64,000 nt of DNA from Arthrobacter sp. MA-N2 (GCF_000517125.1 NZ_KI912155.1:2964034-3028033); one strand, 5' to 3'. Counted from the first letter of the stretch, positions 24,668-34,158 are shown. The notes: generated from the letters alone by a model not told the origin. Numbers and translations are program-made.

Positions 24668-25477
24668 ATGTCTGAAGAAACCTCCTCCGGCTCCGCGTCG
24701 GATATCCAGGCCGTCACGCGGGCTGCGCAGATACTGCAGCTGTTCGGCCCCAACCGCCCCCAGTTGACGGCTGCCGAGGCCGCCGAGCTCCTGGGGATGA
24801 ACCGGTCCACGGTCTATCGCTACTGCAACTCGCTTGTCGCAGCAGGGCTGTTGGAGCGCGGGCACGCCATCGGTTCGTTCGCCCCGGGAGGGCTGCTCCT
24901 CCAGCTCGGCACGTTTGCCCTGGGCCAGCGCAAGGTTCTTGACCTCGCTCCCGCCGTGATGCGCGAACTGAGTTCAAGCGCACACATGACGGCCGTTTTG
25001 AGCCTGTGGGGCTCGGCGGGACCGGTGGTCTCACGCGTGGAAGAAGACACCAGCCGCAACGTGGTGGTCTCCGTCCGGGTCGGTTCCCAGCTTCCACTGA
25101 CTTCTGCGCAGGCCAAGGTATTCCTCGCATTTACCTCGGACCAGCTCCGGGCCGAACGGATGCTCTCGGCGCTGCCGCCGGAACAGCAGGATGCCCTTCG
25201 GATGGAAATAGAACTCACGAGGTTAACCGGAGTGGCGACCAGTCCCGATCTGGGCGGGGTCAATGCGGTCTCGGCACCGATCTTCGACGAACATGGCATC
25301 TGCGCATCCCTAGCACTCGTGGCCACCAACCACGTCCTGGGCCTGGACCGCGAGTCGCAAGCGGCATGGGACGTGGCGACCGCGGCAGCTGAACTGTCCG
25401 CGGCTCTGGGCGGCGGAACCCGAGCGAACACCACCACGACACGCACGGCCGTGGCCGAAGCAAACCGCAAGAACTAG
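24668..25477 (+). CDS. IclR-family transcriptional regulator
   Basis: 269 residues starting MSEETSSGSASDIQAVTRA (ATG 24668). The winged helix lies at about 14-75: ILQLFGPNRPQLTAAEAAELLGMNRSTVYRYCNSLVAAGLLER. The C-terminal effector domain (MTAVLSLWGSAGPVVSRVEE, LPLTSAQAKVFLAF, VSAPIFDEHGICASLALV) is typical IclR. The 217-bp spacer to the divergent cupin gene should hold the shared promoters. It probably controls both the cupin/aldolase operon and the MFS/hydrolase genes downstream. Confidence 0.92.
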   Translation: MSEETSSGSASDIQAVTRAAQILQLFGPNRPQLTAAEAAELLGMNRSTVYRYCNSLVAAGLLERGHAIGSFAPGGLLLQLGTFALGQRKVLDLAPAVMRELSSSAHMTAVLSLWGSAGPVVSRVEEDTSRNVVVSVRVGSQLPLTSAQAKVFLAFTSDQLRAERMLSALPPEQQDALRMEIELTRLTGVATSPDLGGVNAVSAPIFDEHGICASLALVATNHVLGLDRESQAAWDVATAAAELSAALGGGTRANTTTTRTAVAEANRKN

Positions 25478-25522
25478 CACCCATCCCTCATGTATCCCCG
25501 ACAACCTCAACGGAGGACGACG

Positions 25523-26908
25523 ATGTCCACGCACGAAACCGTGAAAACTCCTGCCCCGCCAGCACTGCCAGACGCATCGAACACAGGCGCCGGCAAGGCG
25601 CATCCCGGGCGGTCCGCCCTCAAAGGGGGCATCTTTGGCTACTACGCCGACCAGTTCGATATCTACCTGCCCATCATTACCCTCGCTCCGGCCATGATCT
25701 TCTTTCAGTCACCCGAGATGGACAAGGGAACCGCGGCCACCATCGCTGCGCTCGTGTTCGCTTCGACCCTTATCGCCCGTCCGCTCGGCTCGGCGATCTT
25801 CGGCCACTTCGCGGATAAATTCGGCCGGCACAAGCTCACCCTCGTAGCCCTGGCAGGCTTCGGCCTGGCCACTTTGGCTATCGCCGCCCTCCCTGGCTAC
25901 CAAAGCATCGGCATATGGTCCGTAGTGCTCCTCGTCCTCCTGCGCTTCATAGGCGGAGTCTTCCTCGGCGGTGAATACAGCACCGCTGTCCCGCTGGCCA
26001 TGGAATGGACTCCCAAGAAGCGCCGTGGGCTGGCCAGCGGCCTGATAACGGCCACCAACCCCCTGGCCAACGCCACCATTGCCATACTCACCTTCACACT
26101 TCTCATGATGCTTCCCGCAGGGAGCATTGCCTCGCCCTACGTCCAATGGGGGTGGCGGATCCCGTTCGCCATCGGCGGGATCCTGGCGGCCGCTGTCTTC
26201 TTCTATTACCTCCGCCACGTTGAGGAAGCTCCGGGCTTTGAAGCGTCTGCAGCGAAAGAATCACCTGTTCGAGCCCTCTTTCTGGGCAAGCACCGCCGCA
26301 GCCTCCTGCAGGTCTTCATTCTGATGACGGGCCTGTGGTTCCTCACCAACGTTGCGGCCGCCATCCTCCCCGCAACTCTCAAGAACGCCGTCGGAGTGCC
26401 GGACAAGACCGTCAGCGTCATCATGCTGATCGCGTCCGTTGTCACCATCGGCGGATTTCTGGGCGCCGCGTCACTTTCCCAGAAGCTCGGCCGGCGCCGT
26501 TTCTACATCGCTTTCGGCATCACTTCCCTTCTCATCGCCTCCGCCGCATTCATCGCACTTCTGAACACCCCGGCCGAGAACCTGGTCGCCGTGACGATCC
26601 TCGCCGTCGTCATCGATGTATTCACCATCTCCGCGTTCGGACCCGTAGCGGCGTACCTCACGGAAAGGTTCCCGGCGGCGATCCGGGCCAGCGGCTACGG
26701 CATCGGCTACAGCTTTGCCCTGATCATCCCGGCCTTCTACACCTTCTACCTCAGCGGGCTCGCCGTCTTCATGCCGATCGCCTATACACCAGTAGTCCTC
26801 ATCGTCATCGGAGCCCTGCTCCTGGCGGTGGGCGCGTATCTCGGCCCTGAAACCCGCGACGTCGACATGGGCCCACAAGCTGCTGAACTGACGAATTTCC
26901 GGGCCTAA
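25523..26908 (+). CDS. MFS metabolite:H+ symporter
   Basis: 461 residues, 12 predicted membrane segments, in the sugar-acid/aromatic-acid symporter branch of MFS (ShiA/PcaK-like). Features are GGIFGYYADQFDIYLP at TM1, the loop 2-3 motif FGHFADKFGRHKLT, RFIGGVFLGGEYSTAVPLAMEWTPKKRRGLASG at TM4-5, and PVAAYLTERFPAAIRASGYGIGYS late. The start is the ATG at 25523 behind CGGAGGA. It lies 45 bp after the IclR gene and 31 bp before the hydrolase, so it likely imports the substrate of this cluster. Confidence 0.9.
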   Translation: MSTHETVKTPAPPALPDASNTGAGKAHPGRSALKGGIFGYYADQFDIYLPIITLAPAMIFFQSPEMDKGTAATIAALVFASTLIARPLGSAIFGHFADKFGRHKLTLVALAGFGLATLAIAALPGYQSIGIWSVVLLVLLRFIGGVFLGGEYSTAVPLAMEWTPKKRRGLASGLITATNPLANATIAILTFTLLMMLPAGSIASPYVQWGWRIPFAIGGILAAAVFFYYLRHVEEAPGFEASAAKESPVRALFLGKHRRSLLQVFILMTGLWFLTNVAAAILPATLKNAVGVPDKTVSVIMLIASVVTIGGFLGAASLSQKLGRRRFYIAFGITSLLIASAAFIALLNTPAENLVAVTILAVVIDVFTISAFGPVAAYLTERFPAAIRASGYGIGYSFALIIPAFYTFYLSGLAVFMPIAYTPVVLIVIGALLLAVGAYLGPETRDVDMGPQAAELTNFRA

Positions 26909-26939
26909 ACAAACATCCAGTCTGACAAGGAGAACAACC

Positions 26940-27863
26940 ATGACGGCACTTGCCACGTACGAACACGTCTTCACCGACGAAAGAATCCCCGAACTCCTCA
27001 CCGGAGCGGTAGACCTCCACGTTCATCCGGCACCTTCACCATTCCCGCGCAACATCGGCATCCGCGGCGTCGCAGACATGGCCCACGCGGCCGGGTTCCG
27101 CGCCATCCTGGTCAAGTCGCATCACCACAGTATGGTCACCGACGTCGCCGCCGTCGACGACGCGATCGGCGGACTGCCGATCCCCGTCTACAGCGGTGTG
27201 GCACTCAACAACTATGTAGGCGGGATCAACCCCTACGCCGTCGAACTCAGCCTCCAAATGGGCGGACGCATGGTCTGGATGCCCACGGTGTCCTCCGAAC
27301 AGCACATCTGCGTCCACGACCGCGAAGAGCACCTCAAATTTCCCTCCACCAGCATTACCCTGCGCAAGACAACGCCCATCGCAGTTCTCGATGACGCCGG
27401 AAACCTGCTGCCGGAAACCCGGGAAGTCCTTCAGTTGGTCAAGGACGCAGACGCCATCCTCTCCACCGGTCACATGTCCCCACCCGAAATCACCGCTGTA
27501 CTCCGCGCCGCGAAATCCATGGGTCTGCGCCGAATGGTGGTCAACCACCCCAATTTCGTTATCGAAGCCAACCCGGCCCAGGCCCGGGAATGGGTGGAGC
27601 TCGGGGCCGTCGTCGAGCACGGACTCGTCCAGTATGACGACCGGACAACATTCTTCCAGTGGAATGTCGATACAATGCTCAGCTTCATCGACGCCGTGGG
27701 AATCGACCACACCATCATCGGATCCGACCTCGGACAGAAGAACAATCCGTTCCCCATCGATTCCTACGAACGTGTGCTCGGCCAACTGCTCGACGCCGGG
27801 GTCAGCCGCGAAGACATTCGCAAACTCGTGGCGGTCAACACCGGACGCGTCCTGGACGGCTAA
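26940..27863 (+). CDS. DUF6282-like metal-dependent hydrolase (amidohydrolase/TIM-barrel type)
   Basis: 307 residues starting after AAGGAG. The N-terminal motif VDLHVHPAPSPFPR (HxH, about 27-29) with ILVKSHHHSMV and, later, LSTGHMSPPEI, VVNHPNF and HTIIGSDLGQ gives the His/Asp metal-ligand series of PHP- or amidohydrolase-like TIM barrels. I recognise the general family (DUF6282-like) but not a characterised reaction. It is co-transcribed with the MFS carrier, so it probably opens or deacylates the imported substrate before the bicupin and aldolase steps. Confidence 0.8.
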   Translation: MTALATYEHVFTDERIPELLTGAVDLHVHPAPSPFPRNIGIRGVADMAHAAGFRAILVKSHHHSMVTDVAAVDDAIGGLPIPVYSGVALNNYVGGINPYAVELSLQMGGRMVWMPTVSSEQHICVHDREEHLKFPSTSITLRKTTPIAVLDDAGNLLPETREVLQLVKDADAILSTGHMSPPEITAVLRAAKSMGLRRMVVNHPNFVIEANPAQAREWVELGAVVEHGLVQYDDRTTFFQWNVDTMLSFIDAVGIDHTIIGSDLGQKNNPFPIDSYERVLGQLLDAGVSREDIRKLVAVNTGRVLDG

Positions 27864-28173
27864 ACCGACCAGAACAAGGCACGACACGGGAGCGGCTGAG
27901 CTCCAGCTGCGCTCCCGCACCTGCGCCAGCCCGGCGGCGGCGCTATCGTGGTCCCTTGCTTCGCAGCTCGGCATCGCCGCCCTTAGTTGGCTCCATCCTC
28001 CCCTTCCGCTCTCCACATGCCGGGCCTAGACTCAAATTCACCTGATCGTGAATAGTGTCGAGTTCGTCTTCATCCCTCTCCCGCAAACCTGAGGGCGCCG
28101 GACCGCACCGGTTGTGATTGGACGAGGCGGCCGGCCAGACGGCAGGGCAGGCTGGCAGGATGGAGAAACAGGC
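27864..28173. promoter_or_regulatory. Intergenic region with a weak hairpin and a palindromic operator candidate
   Basis: About 310 bp. At 27888-27916 GGGAGCG and CGCTCCC frame an imperfect hairpin that could end the hydrolase transcript. At 28036-28053 there is a palindrome ATTCAC-CTGATC-GTGAAT, of the size expected for a dimeric repressor, upstream of the ferredoxin/reductase-P450 operon. No regulator gene is adjacent, so the binding protein is unknown. Confidence 0.45.
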
Positions 28174-29853
28174 ATGAGGATCGTCGTTGATCTCACGAAA
28201 TGCCAGGGTTACGCGCAGTGTGCCTTTCTCGCCCCGGACGTCTTCACGATTCAAGGGGATGAGGCGTTGAGCTACGACCCGCACCCGGAAAGGACCCAGC
28301 TCAAGAAGATCCGGCGGGCCGCCGCCGCGTGTCCGGTTCAGGCCATCCGGCTCGAACCACCGGATGCGTTGGACGGAGCGCTGCATCCGGACCCACGACA
28401 CGGGACGAACGAGGACAACGGGGGCACCTTCAAGAAGACCGGTCGGATCGTCATCGTGGGCGCATCAATAGCCGGGCTCCGCGCCGCGGAACGCTTGCGG
28501 GAGGAAGGATTCACCGGATCGCTGACTTTGGTCGGCGAGGAGCCGCACGAGCCCTACGACCGGCCTCCGCTTTCCAAACAGGTACTTGCCGGGTCTGCGC
28601 CCTTGGAAGACACCTCGTTGCCGCGGCTCCGGGACATTGGGGCCACCTGGCGGTTGGGCGTAGCTGCGACCAGCTTGGATTTGGCGACGAAGGAGCTCCA
28701 CTTAGCCGACGGCAGCCGGATCGGATTCGATAAGTTGCTGATTGCCACAGGTTTGCGGGCACGTCCCTGGCCCAATACAGAGGAGGCAGCCCTTTCAGGT
28801 GTGCTGACATTGCGCACTAGAGAGGACTCCGCAACCCTGCGGCAGCTCCTCGCAGATCATCCCCGTCGGGTCCTCGTCATCGGTGCCGGCTTTATAGGTT
28901 GTGAGGTCGCTTCCGTCTGCCGCGAACTCGGGCTGCCAGTCACTGTCGCAGAGGCTGGTCCGGCTCCCCTCGTGGCCGCCCTGGGCAGTGCGATCGGAGT
29001 AATAGCCGGGGAGCTGCAAATCGAGAATGGTGTGGATCTGCGCTGCGGTGTCCGGGTCACCGCCCTTCAAGGTGATGCTACGGGACAGCTCCGCCGGGCC
29101 GTTCTGTCGGACGGAACAGCCCTCGAGGTGGACGTCGCGGTCGCCGCACTGGGCTCCATTCGCAATGTCGAATGGCTCGCAGATTCCGGGTTGGCATGTG
29201 GCGTTTGGGGCGTCGCGTGCGACGCCGGCTGCCGCGCGTTTGATGCGAACGGGCTGGTCACCGATGACGTCTTCGTCGCCGGCGACATAGCGCGCGCACC
29301 GCAGCCGATGTACGGCTATCAATACCTCGCCGTCGAGCATTGGGGCAACGCCATATCGCAGGCCGAGGTAGCGGCGCACAACATGGTCAGCCAGGAGACC
29401 GAACGGTGGCCACACTTGACGGTGCCAAAGTTCTGGTCCGTTCAATTCGGCATCGAGATCAAAAGCGTAGGGGTGCCCTCAGCTGCCGATGAGGTCGCCA
29501 TCGTCCAAGGGTCAGTGGCGGAGAAGCGATTCCTGGCCGTTTACGGTTACAAAGGTCGCGTCGTGGCGGCGGTCGCCTTCAACCAGAACAAGTGGCTCGA
29601 CTTTTATGAGCCTCTGATCGAGCAGGCGGCACACTTCCCTCCGCAATTCCATCACATTGACGAGTCAAGCGATGCCCGGCCCGTGCCTGCTGGGTTCAAG
29701 CCAGCGGCCAGCCCCACCCAGGACGCGACCGTCGTCGTCACTGGACACGATCCGAATGAACGCCGTGCGCGGCTGACCAACCCCGCTGCCGGAGAAACGC
29801 CTTCACGGAGACCGGCAGAAACCGGCGCAAGGACGAAGGAACGGTCGCCATGA
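28174..29853 (+). CDS. Fused [3Fe-4S] ferredoxin - FAD ferredoxin reductase (P450 redox partner)
   Basis: 559 residues from the ATG at 28174 (GGAG upstream). Residues 1-65 are a P450-type ferredoxin: C10-x5-C16 in KCQGYAQC and C53-P in AACPVQAI, three cysteines as in [3Fe-4S] ferredoxins. After a linker, residues 90-490 are a BphA4/putidaredoxin-reductase-like flavoprotein: IVIVGASIAGLRAAERL for FAD, VLVIGAGFIGCEVASVC for NADH, VFVAGDIA near the end. A 60-residue basic C-terminal tail is unassigned. The two redox proteins are usually separate. The stop overlaps the P450 start (ATGA), giving a two-gene, three-function electron chain. Confidence 0.92.
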   Translation: MRIVVDLTKCQGYAQCAFLAPDVFTIQGDEALSYDPHPERTQLKKIRRAAAACPVQAIRLEPPDALDGALHPDPRHGTNEDNGGTFKKTGRIVIVGASIAGLRAAERLREEGFTGSLTLVGEEPHEPYDRPPLSKQVLAGSAPLEDTSLPRLRDIGATWRLGVAATSLDLATKELHLADGSRIGFDKLLIATGLRARPWPNTEEAALSGVLTLRTREDSATLRQLLADHPRRVLVIGAGFIGCEVASVCRELGLPVTVAEAGPAPLVAALGSAIGVIAGELQIENGVDLRCGVRVTALQGDATGQLRRAVLSDGTALEVDVAVAALGSIRNVEWLADSGLACGVWGVACDAGCRAFDANGLVTDDVFVAGDIARAPQPMYGYQYLAVEHWGNAISQAEVAAHNMVSQETERWPHLTVPKFWSVQFGIEIKSVGVPSAADEVAIVQGSVAEKRFLAVYGYKGRVVAAVAFNQNKWLDFYEPLIEQAAHFPPQFHHIDESSDARPVPAGFKPAASPTQDATVVVTGHDPNERRARLTNPAAGETPSRRPAETGARTKERSP

Positions 29854-31076
29854 CCCAAGACAGCATTTGGGAGCAAATCCTCGACTACTCCAATCGAGCG
29901 AACCCCTACCCGTTTTACGCGGAGCTTCGCAGTACCCCCGTCGCACGGCTTCAGGACGGAGCGTACCTTGTCAGCGGCTACGCAGAGATCGCCTCGCTGT
30001 TGCATGACCCCAGGGTGAGTTCCGATATCAGCCGCAACCCGGTCGCCGCCGATGCGGGAGCCGGCGAGAACGGGGACGGCCCCGGCATGACTCCGACCTT
30101 CTTGAGCATGGACCCACCCGATCACGACAAGTTTCGACGAATCACCATGCGGCACTTCGGCCCGCCGACGACGCCGGGTCGCGTCGCCGGGATGGAATCA
30201 AGGATGACGGAAATCGTCACCGAACTGATCGACAAGATGGACGGCAGCACCAGGGTCGACGTGGTGGACGACTTGGCGTACCCGCTACCGGTAACTATCA
30301 TCTGCGAACTTCTCGGCGTAGCACCCGGAGACGAACACCGATTCCGGACGTGGGTGGACCTCGCCCTGCAATCCACTGATCCCGGGCTCGATCCCGAAAC
30401 CCAGCAAAAGAAAAGAACCGAGGCAGGGAAGGAACTGCGGGCCTTCATGGAAGAGCTAGTGGAAGCCCACCGCAAGGCACCGGGGAATGACCTGCTCTCG
30501 GCGCTGGCCTCCGACGACGGCCCGGAAGGCCGCATGCCCCCCGAACAACTCGTAAGCACCGGGCTTCTCCTGCTCATCGCAGGACATGAAACCACCGTGA
30601 ACCTCATCTCCAACGGGGCGCTGACCTTGCTCCGCCACCCGCATGAGCTCCAGAGGCTGCGTGAGGATCCCGATCTGGTCATCCCGATGGTCGAGGAGCT
30701 GCTGCGCTACGAGCCCCCGGTGCATTTCGTTCCGTTTCGCACAACCCTCGACGATATTGACATCGCCGGCACGACCATCCCGGCCGGAGCCTCCCTCACC
30801 CTTGTCCTGGCCGCGGGCAACCGTGATCCCGCCCACGTCACCGACCCCGACTGCTTCATCCCGGACCGCCCCGACAACCAGCACCTCGGCTTCGGCGGCG
30901 GCATCCACCTCTGCTTTGGCGCCCCGCTCGCCCGGCTCGAAGCACAGATCGCCCTGACCGAGTTTGCCCGCAGGCTGGAAAATCCCCGGCTCGTCTCAGA
31001 TCCGCCGCCCTACCGGCCGAGCCCGTTCCTGCGCGGCCCATCGCACCTCCCCATCGATATCGACGGGATCAGGTGA
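29850..31076 (+). CDS. Cytochrome P450
   Basis: 408 residues with all class hallmarks: I-helix AGHETT (244-249), ExxR at E283-R286 in EELLRYEPP, and the heme loop LGFGGGIHLCFGAPLARLE with the thiolate Cys355. The N-terminus is soluble bacterial type. MDPPDHDKFRRI and VDDLAYPLPVTIICELLGV are typical of actinobacterial CYPs. Its start overlaps the ferredoxin/reductase stop, so electrons should come from that fusion. The substrate is unknown; terpene, steroid or xenobiotic hydroxylation are all possible. Confidence 0.95.
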   Translation: MTQDSIWEQILDYSNRANPYPFYAELRSTPVARLQDGAYLVSGYAEIASLLHDPRVSSDISRNPVAADAGAGENGDGPGMTPTFLSMDPPDHDKFRRITMRHFGPPTTPGRVAGMESRMTEIVTELIDKMDGSTRVDVVDDLAYPLPVTIICELLGVAPGDEHRFRTWVDLALQSTDPGLDPETQQKKRTEAGKELRAFMEELVEAHRKAPGNDLLSALASDDGPEGRMPPEQLVSTGLLLLIAGHETTVNLISNGALTLLRHPHELQRLREDPDLVIPMVEELLRYEPPVHFVPFRTTLDDIDIAGTTIPAGASLTLVLAAGNRDPAHVTDPDCFIPDRPDNQHLGFGGGIHLCFGAPLARLEAQIALTEFARRLENPRLVSDPPPYRPSPFLRGPSHLPIDIDGIR

Positions 31077-31475
31077 AGACCCAGACAGTCGAGTTCATCA
31101 GAAGCAGTTCGACGGCGGTCGGTCGCTTCTTCTCCCCACGAATCAAGAAAACACGCCGATTCGATTCTTACGATGGCTGCACCCGCAACAACTGTAGGAC
31201 CATTACGGCAGCTGGTTTGCTCTGGAGCAAGGATCCCGTGGATTGCAGCGATGGCTTTCGCCGACCACGTGGAAATGGCTCTGCAGCCTGTCGTTTTGTG
31301 GTCGGTTATCGGTCCCGGACGGCGACGACCACGCCCCTCGCCGTCGTCCCCGGGGTCTGTATCGAAGGAATCCCCTGGCCGAACTGGGCCGACTCGAGCG
31401 CTTTCACTACGCTACTGCGTACCTCATGGCCTGGGTACGGAGTAGCGTTTGCCTTGGCTGACGATAGGGGTCCAG
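31077..31475. other. Intergenic region without a recognisable gene
   Basis: About 400 bp after the P450 stop. Short open frames occur in all frames, but none has a ribosome site, codon bias or recognisable motif. No hairpin with a T-run is seen. Confidence 0.5.
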
Positions 31476-31682
31476 ATGAGCTACAAATATCGAACCGTCC
31501 GGGTTCGCGGCACCGAGCTAGTGGGAACCATTGCGCGAAAACACGGCAGCGCGCCGGAGATCTACGAAACCTCCAAGGACGCTAACACTTCGGTGGTTCC
31601 GGTGTTCTTCCAGTCAACGGGCGAGATCCGGTTCTTCGACAGGTCAATGCTGGAAGACGTCGTGACGCCGGCAAGTCAATAG
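31476..31682 (+). CDS. Small hypothetical protein
   Basis: 68 residues starting MSYKYRTVRVRGTELVGTI, with AGGGG nine bases upstream. The pattern is alternating beta-strand with basic residues (ARKHGSAPEIYETSKDANTSVVPVFFQSTGEIRFFDRSML). It may be a small SH3-like or beta-barrel protein. No family is recognised. Third-position G/C is lower than in neighbours, but the strand alternation makes coding plausible. Confidence 0.5.
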   Translation: MSYKYRTVRVRGTELVGTIARKHGSAPEIYETSKDANTSVVPVFFQSTGEIRFFDRSMLEDVVTPASQ

Positions 31683-31763
31683 CGGTGGCGCCTCTTCGGA
31701 ACTGACCAATCAGCGTGAGATGTCGGGCGGCGCTGCGCCTTGTGGTTCTTGGGGGCAGCTTTT

Positions 31764-32951
31764 GTGGCCCACACTTGGCAAGTGCGTACTTTTGGTGTTG
31801 AAGAAGAATTTCTGATCGTGGATCCTGACAACGGCAGCCCCGTGCCTCTGGCGGGAGATGTGTTGCGCCTTCATGATGCCGGGCCCAAGGGGGAGGCTCC
31901 GTCTTTTCGCCCGACGATGGCGGTGGAGCTTCAGCAGGAGCAACTTGAAGTCATCACCTCTCCGCACAGCAGTCTGGGGGCACTCGCCGCTGAAATACGC
32001 GCGGGACGCCTTTACGCCGATTCGCTCGCTTGGAAGGTGGGCGCACGAATTGCCGCCCTCGGTACCTCACCGCTGCCGGTCACTCCCCACGCAACCGCCA
32101 CGGAGCGCTACGACGCGCTCCTGGAAAAGTTTGCCCTGACGGCTCGGGAGCAGCTGACATGCGGATATCACGTCCATGTTTCCGTCGATTCGGATGAGGA
32201 AGGCGTCGCAGTCTTGGACCGGATCAGGTCCTGGCTTCCGACCCTGACCGCGCTGAGCTCGAATTCCCCGTTCTGGAACGGGGCCGACAGCGGTTACGCC
32301 AGTTTCCGAACCCAAGCCTGGAATCGATGGTCAAGCGCCGGTCCTACGGAGGTCTTCGGGTCTGCCCGGGCCTATCAATCGCTGGTGGCGGAACTGTCGG
32401 GGACCGGGGTGGTCATGAGTCCGGATTTCGATGCTCGGCTGTCCGCCCGACACCCAACTGTCGAGATCCGCGTCTCCGATGTTTGCCTTGATTCCCGGGA
32501 TGCCGTTCTGATTGCGGCATTGGTGCGTGCCTTGGTGGATACGGCCGCCAGGGACTGGAAAGAGGGGCGGCGGCCGGACATGGTTTCTGCAGCTGTCCTT
32601 CGGCAAGCTACCTGGCGCGCGAGCCGGTTCGGCCTGGACGGGGAGCTGCTCGATCCGAAAACCCGCAAGCCCCTCGCTGCGAGCCATGTCCTCGGCGCGC
32701 TCTACGCCCACGTGCGCGATTCCCTGGAAGATACCGGGGACGCGCCCTACGCCAAGGAGGGATTGCAAAGGATCCTCGGCCAAGGCACGGGAGCCGCCCG
32801 GCAGCGGCAAGCCCACGAACGCACCGGCACCCTCGCCGGGGTGGTCGCGTATGCGACAGGCGTTACGCATCTCGTCCCTGCTGATCACCAGCCCGCCGGG
32901 AAGGCATACCTCACCTCAGAGGCGGGAACTGTCGCCCTCTTAGTGGGGTAA
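31764..32951 (+). CDS. Carboxylate-amine ligase, YbdK/GCS2 family
   Basis: 395 residues from a GTG at 31764 (VAHTWQVRTFGVEEEFLIVD). A TTG eight codons upstream is the alternative start, but the GTG has GGGGG at normal spacing and places the family motif TFGVEEEF near the N-terminus. Further GCS2 features are QQEQLEVITSPHSSL, CGYHVHVSVDSDEEGV, SSNSPFWNGADSGYASFRTQAWNRW and TVEIRVSDVCLD. The family forms weak gamma-glutamyl-cysteine or similar amide bonds with ATP and does not replace mycothiol synthesis. It is monocistronic here. Confidence 0.9.
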   Translation: MAHTWQVRTFGVEEEFLIVDPDNGSPVPLAGDVLRLHDAGPKGEAPSFRPTMAVELQQEQLEVITSPHSSLGALAAEIRAGRLYADSLAWKVGARIAALGTSPLPVTPHATATERYDALLEKFALTAREQLTCGYHVHVSVDSDEEGVAVLDRIRSWLPTLTALSSNSPFWNGADSGYASFRTQAWNRWSSAGPTEVFGSARAYQSLVAELSGTGVVMSPDFDARLSARHPTVEIRVSDVCLDSRDAVLIAALVRALVDTAARDWKEGRRPDMVSAAVLRQATWRASRFGLDGELLDPKTRKPLAASHVLGALYAHVRDSLEDTGDAPYAKEGLQRILGQGTGAARQRQAHERTGTLAGVVAYATGVTHLVPADHQPAGKAYLTSEAGTVALLVG

Positions 32952-33042
32952 CCGTCGTCTGGTTACGTGATCAAGCGCAGATCGTTCCTCATGCGCTACG
33001 GTGAGGCAATCACTGCCGGAATCAAGGCCAGGAAGGGATCCA

Positions 33043-34158
33043 TTGACTGAAGGCAACAATTTCCCGGACAAACGCACCACGTCGGCGATCTGGTCCGACG
33101 GCCTCGGCCGCGCCGGGATCCGTTCAGGGCAGGCGCTCCTGGTCATCACGCTGGCATGGGTGATTCTCTGGGGTATGACCAGGGTGCCGCTCGTCATGAT
33201 CCCCGTCATGATCGCGCTCATTCTTGCTTCGGCAATTTCACCTCTTGTGCGTTGGCTGACCGGCCGCCGCTGGCCGAAGGCCCTGGCAGTTGCGGCGTCT
33301 TTCGTGGGGATCCTCGCAGTCTTCGGCGGGGTCATCACCGGAATCGTCTTTCTTATCAGGGAGCAATCCAAGGAACTTGCCGCGAAATTCACCGCCGGCA
33401 TTGATCAACTGCACCAATTCCTGAATTACGGCCCCTTCAAAGTCAGCGACGAGCAGCTCCGGTCCTTGGGTGATTCCATCCAGCGCTTCTTCACGAGCAG
33501 TAGTTTCGGTGCCGAAGCCCTTACCGGGGCGCGTACTGTCGGGGAGATTCTGGCTGGCCTGGTTCTCATGGCGGTGATTCTGTTCTTCTTCCTCAAAGAC
33601 GGCGAGAAGATCCGGACATTCCTCTTCGGATTCCTCCCGGCCAGCCATCGGGCCAAGGCCCATTTGGCTGCAGAGCGAAGTGCCGCCGTCCTGGGAGGCT
33701 ACGTCCGCGGCACGGCTCTCATTGCGGTGGTGAACGGCCTGATCATCGGAACAGTCCTGGCTATCCTCGGTGTTCCGCTGGCCCTGCCTCTGGGCGTATT
33801 CGTGTTTATCGGCGGCTTCATTCCCATTGTTGGTTCCACCGCGGCCGGGACCCTGGCCGTCGGGGTCGCCCTGATCTCCAACGGTCCGGTGACGTCCCTC
33901 ATCGTCCTCGCTGTCCTCATTGCGGCCAACCAGCTGGAGCACCACTTCCTGCAACCGGTCTTGATGGGCAAAGTCCTGAATATCCATGGGCTGGCCATTT
34001 TGCTGGCCCTGGCCATCGGCACCATGCTCGCAGGCGTTATCGGTGCGTTGCTGGCGGTACCGACCGCCGCCGTTGGCTGGACGGCCATCAAGACGTGGAC
34101 CGGGCGAGGAGAAGCGGCGTCCGCCGGGACCTTCCCCGCGGACGGCACTGCGGCCTGA
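33043..34158 (+). CDS. AI-2E-family membrane protein (UPF0118/PerM-like)
   Basis: 371 residues from a TTG at 33043, chosen because AGGAAGG lies six to seven bases upstream; a GTG at 33001 is possible but lacks a site. The AI-2E transporter layout is clear: TM segments near the N-terminus (LLVITLAWVILWGM, LVMIPVMIALILASA), a soluble middle with IDQLHQFLNYG, then repeated TM helices with FVFIGGFIPIVGSTAAGTLAV and LEHHFLQPVLMGKVLNIHGLAILLAL. Members export small metabolites or act as Na+/H+ antiporters. It ends directly against the 3' end of the regulator gene with no spacer. Confidence 0.88.
   Translation: MTEGNNFPDKRTTSAIWSDGLGRAGIRSGQALLVITLAWVILWGMTRVPLVMIPVMIALILASAISPLVRWLTGRRWPKALAVAASFVGILAVFGGVITGIVFLIREQSKELAAKFTAGIDQLHQFLNYGPFKVSDEQLRSLGDSIQRFFTSSSFGAEALTGARTVGEILAGLVLMAVILFFFLKDGEKIRTFLFGFLPASHRAKAHLAAERSAAVLGGYVRGTALIAVVNGLIIGTVLAILGVPLALPLGVFVFIGGFIPIVGSTAAGTLAVGVALISNGPVTSLIVLAVLIAANQLEHHFLQPVLMGKVLNIHGLAILLALAIGTMLAGVIGALLAVPTAAVGWTAIKTWTGRGEAASAGTFPADGTAA

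Noticed and set aside
27036..28016. 326-codon minus-strand frame opposite the DUF6282-like gene
   Set aside because: Shadow of a gene with clear metal-ligand motifs; Val/Asp/Gly-rich and without family features.
31077..31475. Overlapping short frames after the P450 gene
   Set aside because: They lack ribosome sites and any conserved motif; they look like chance open frames.
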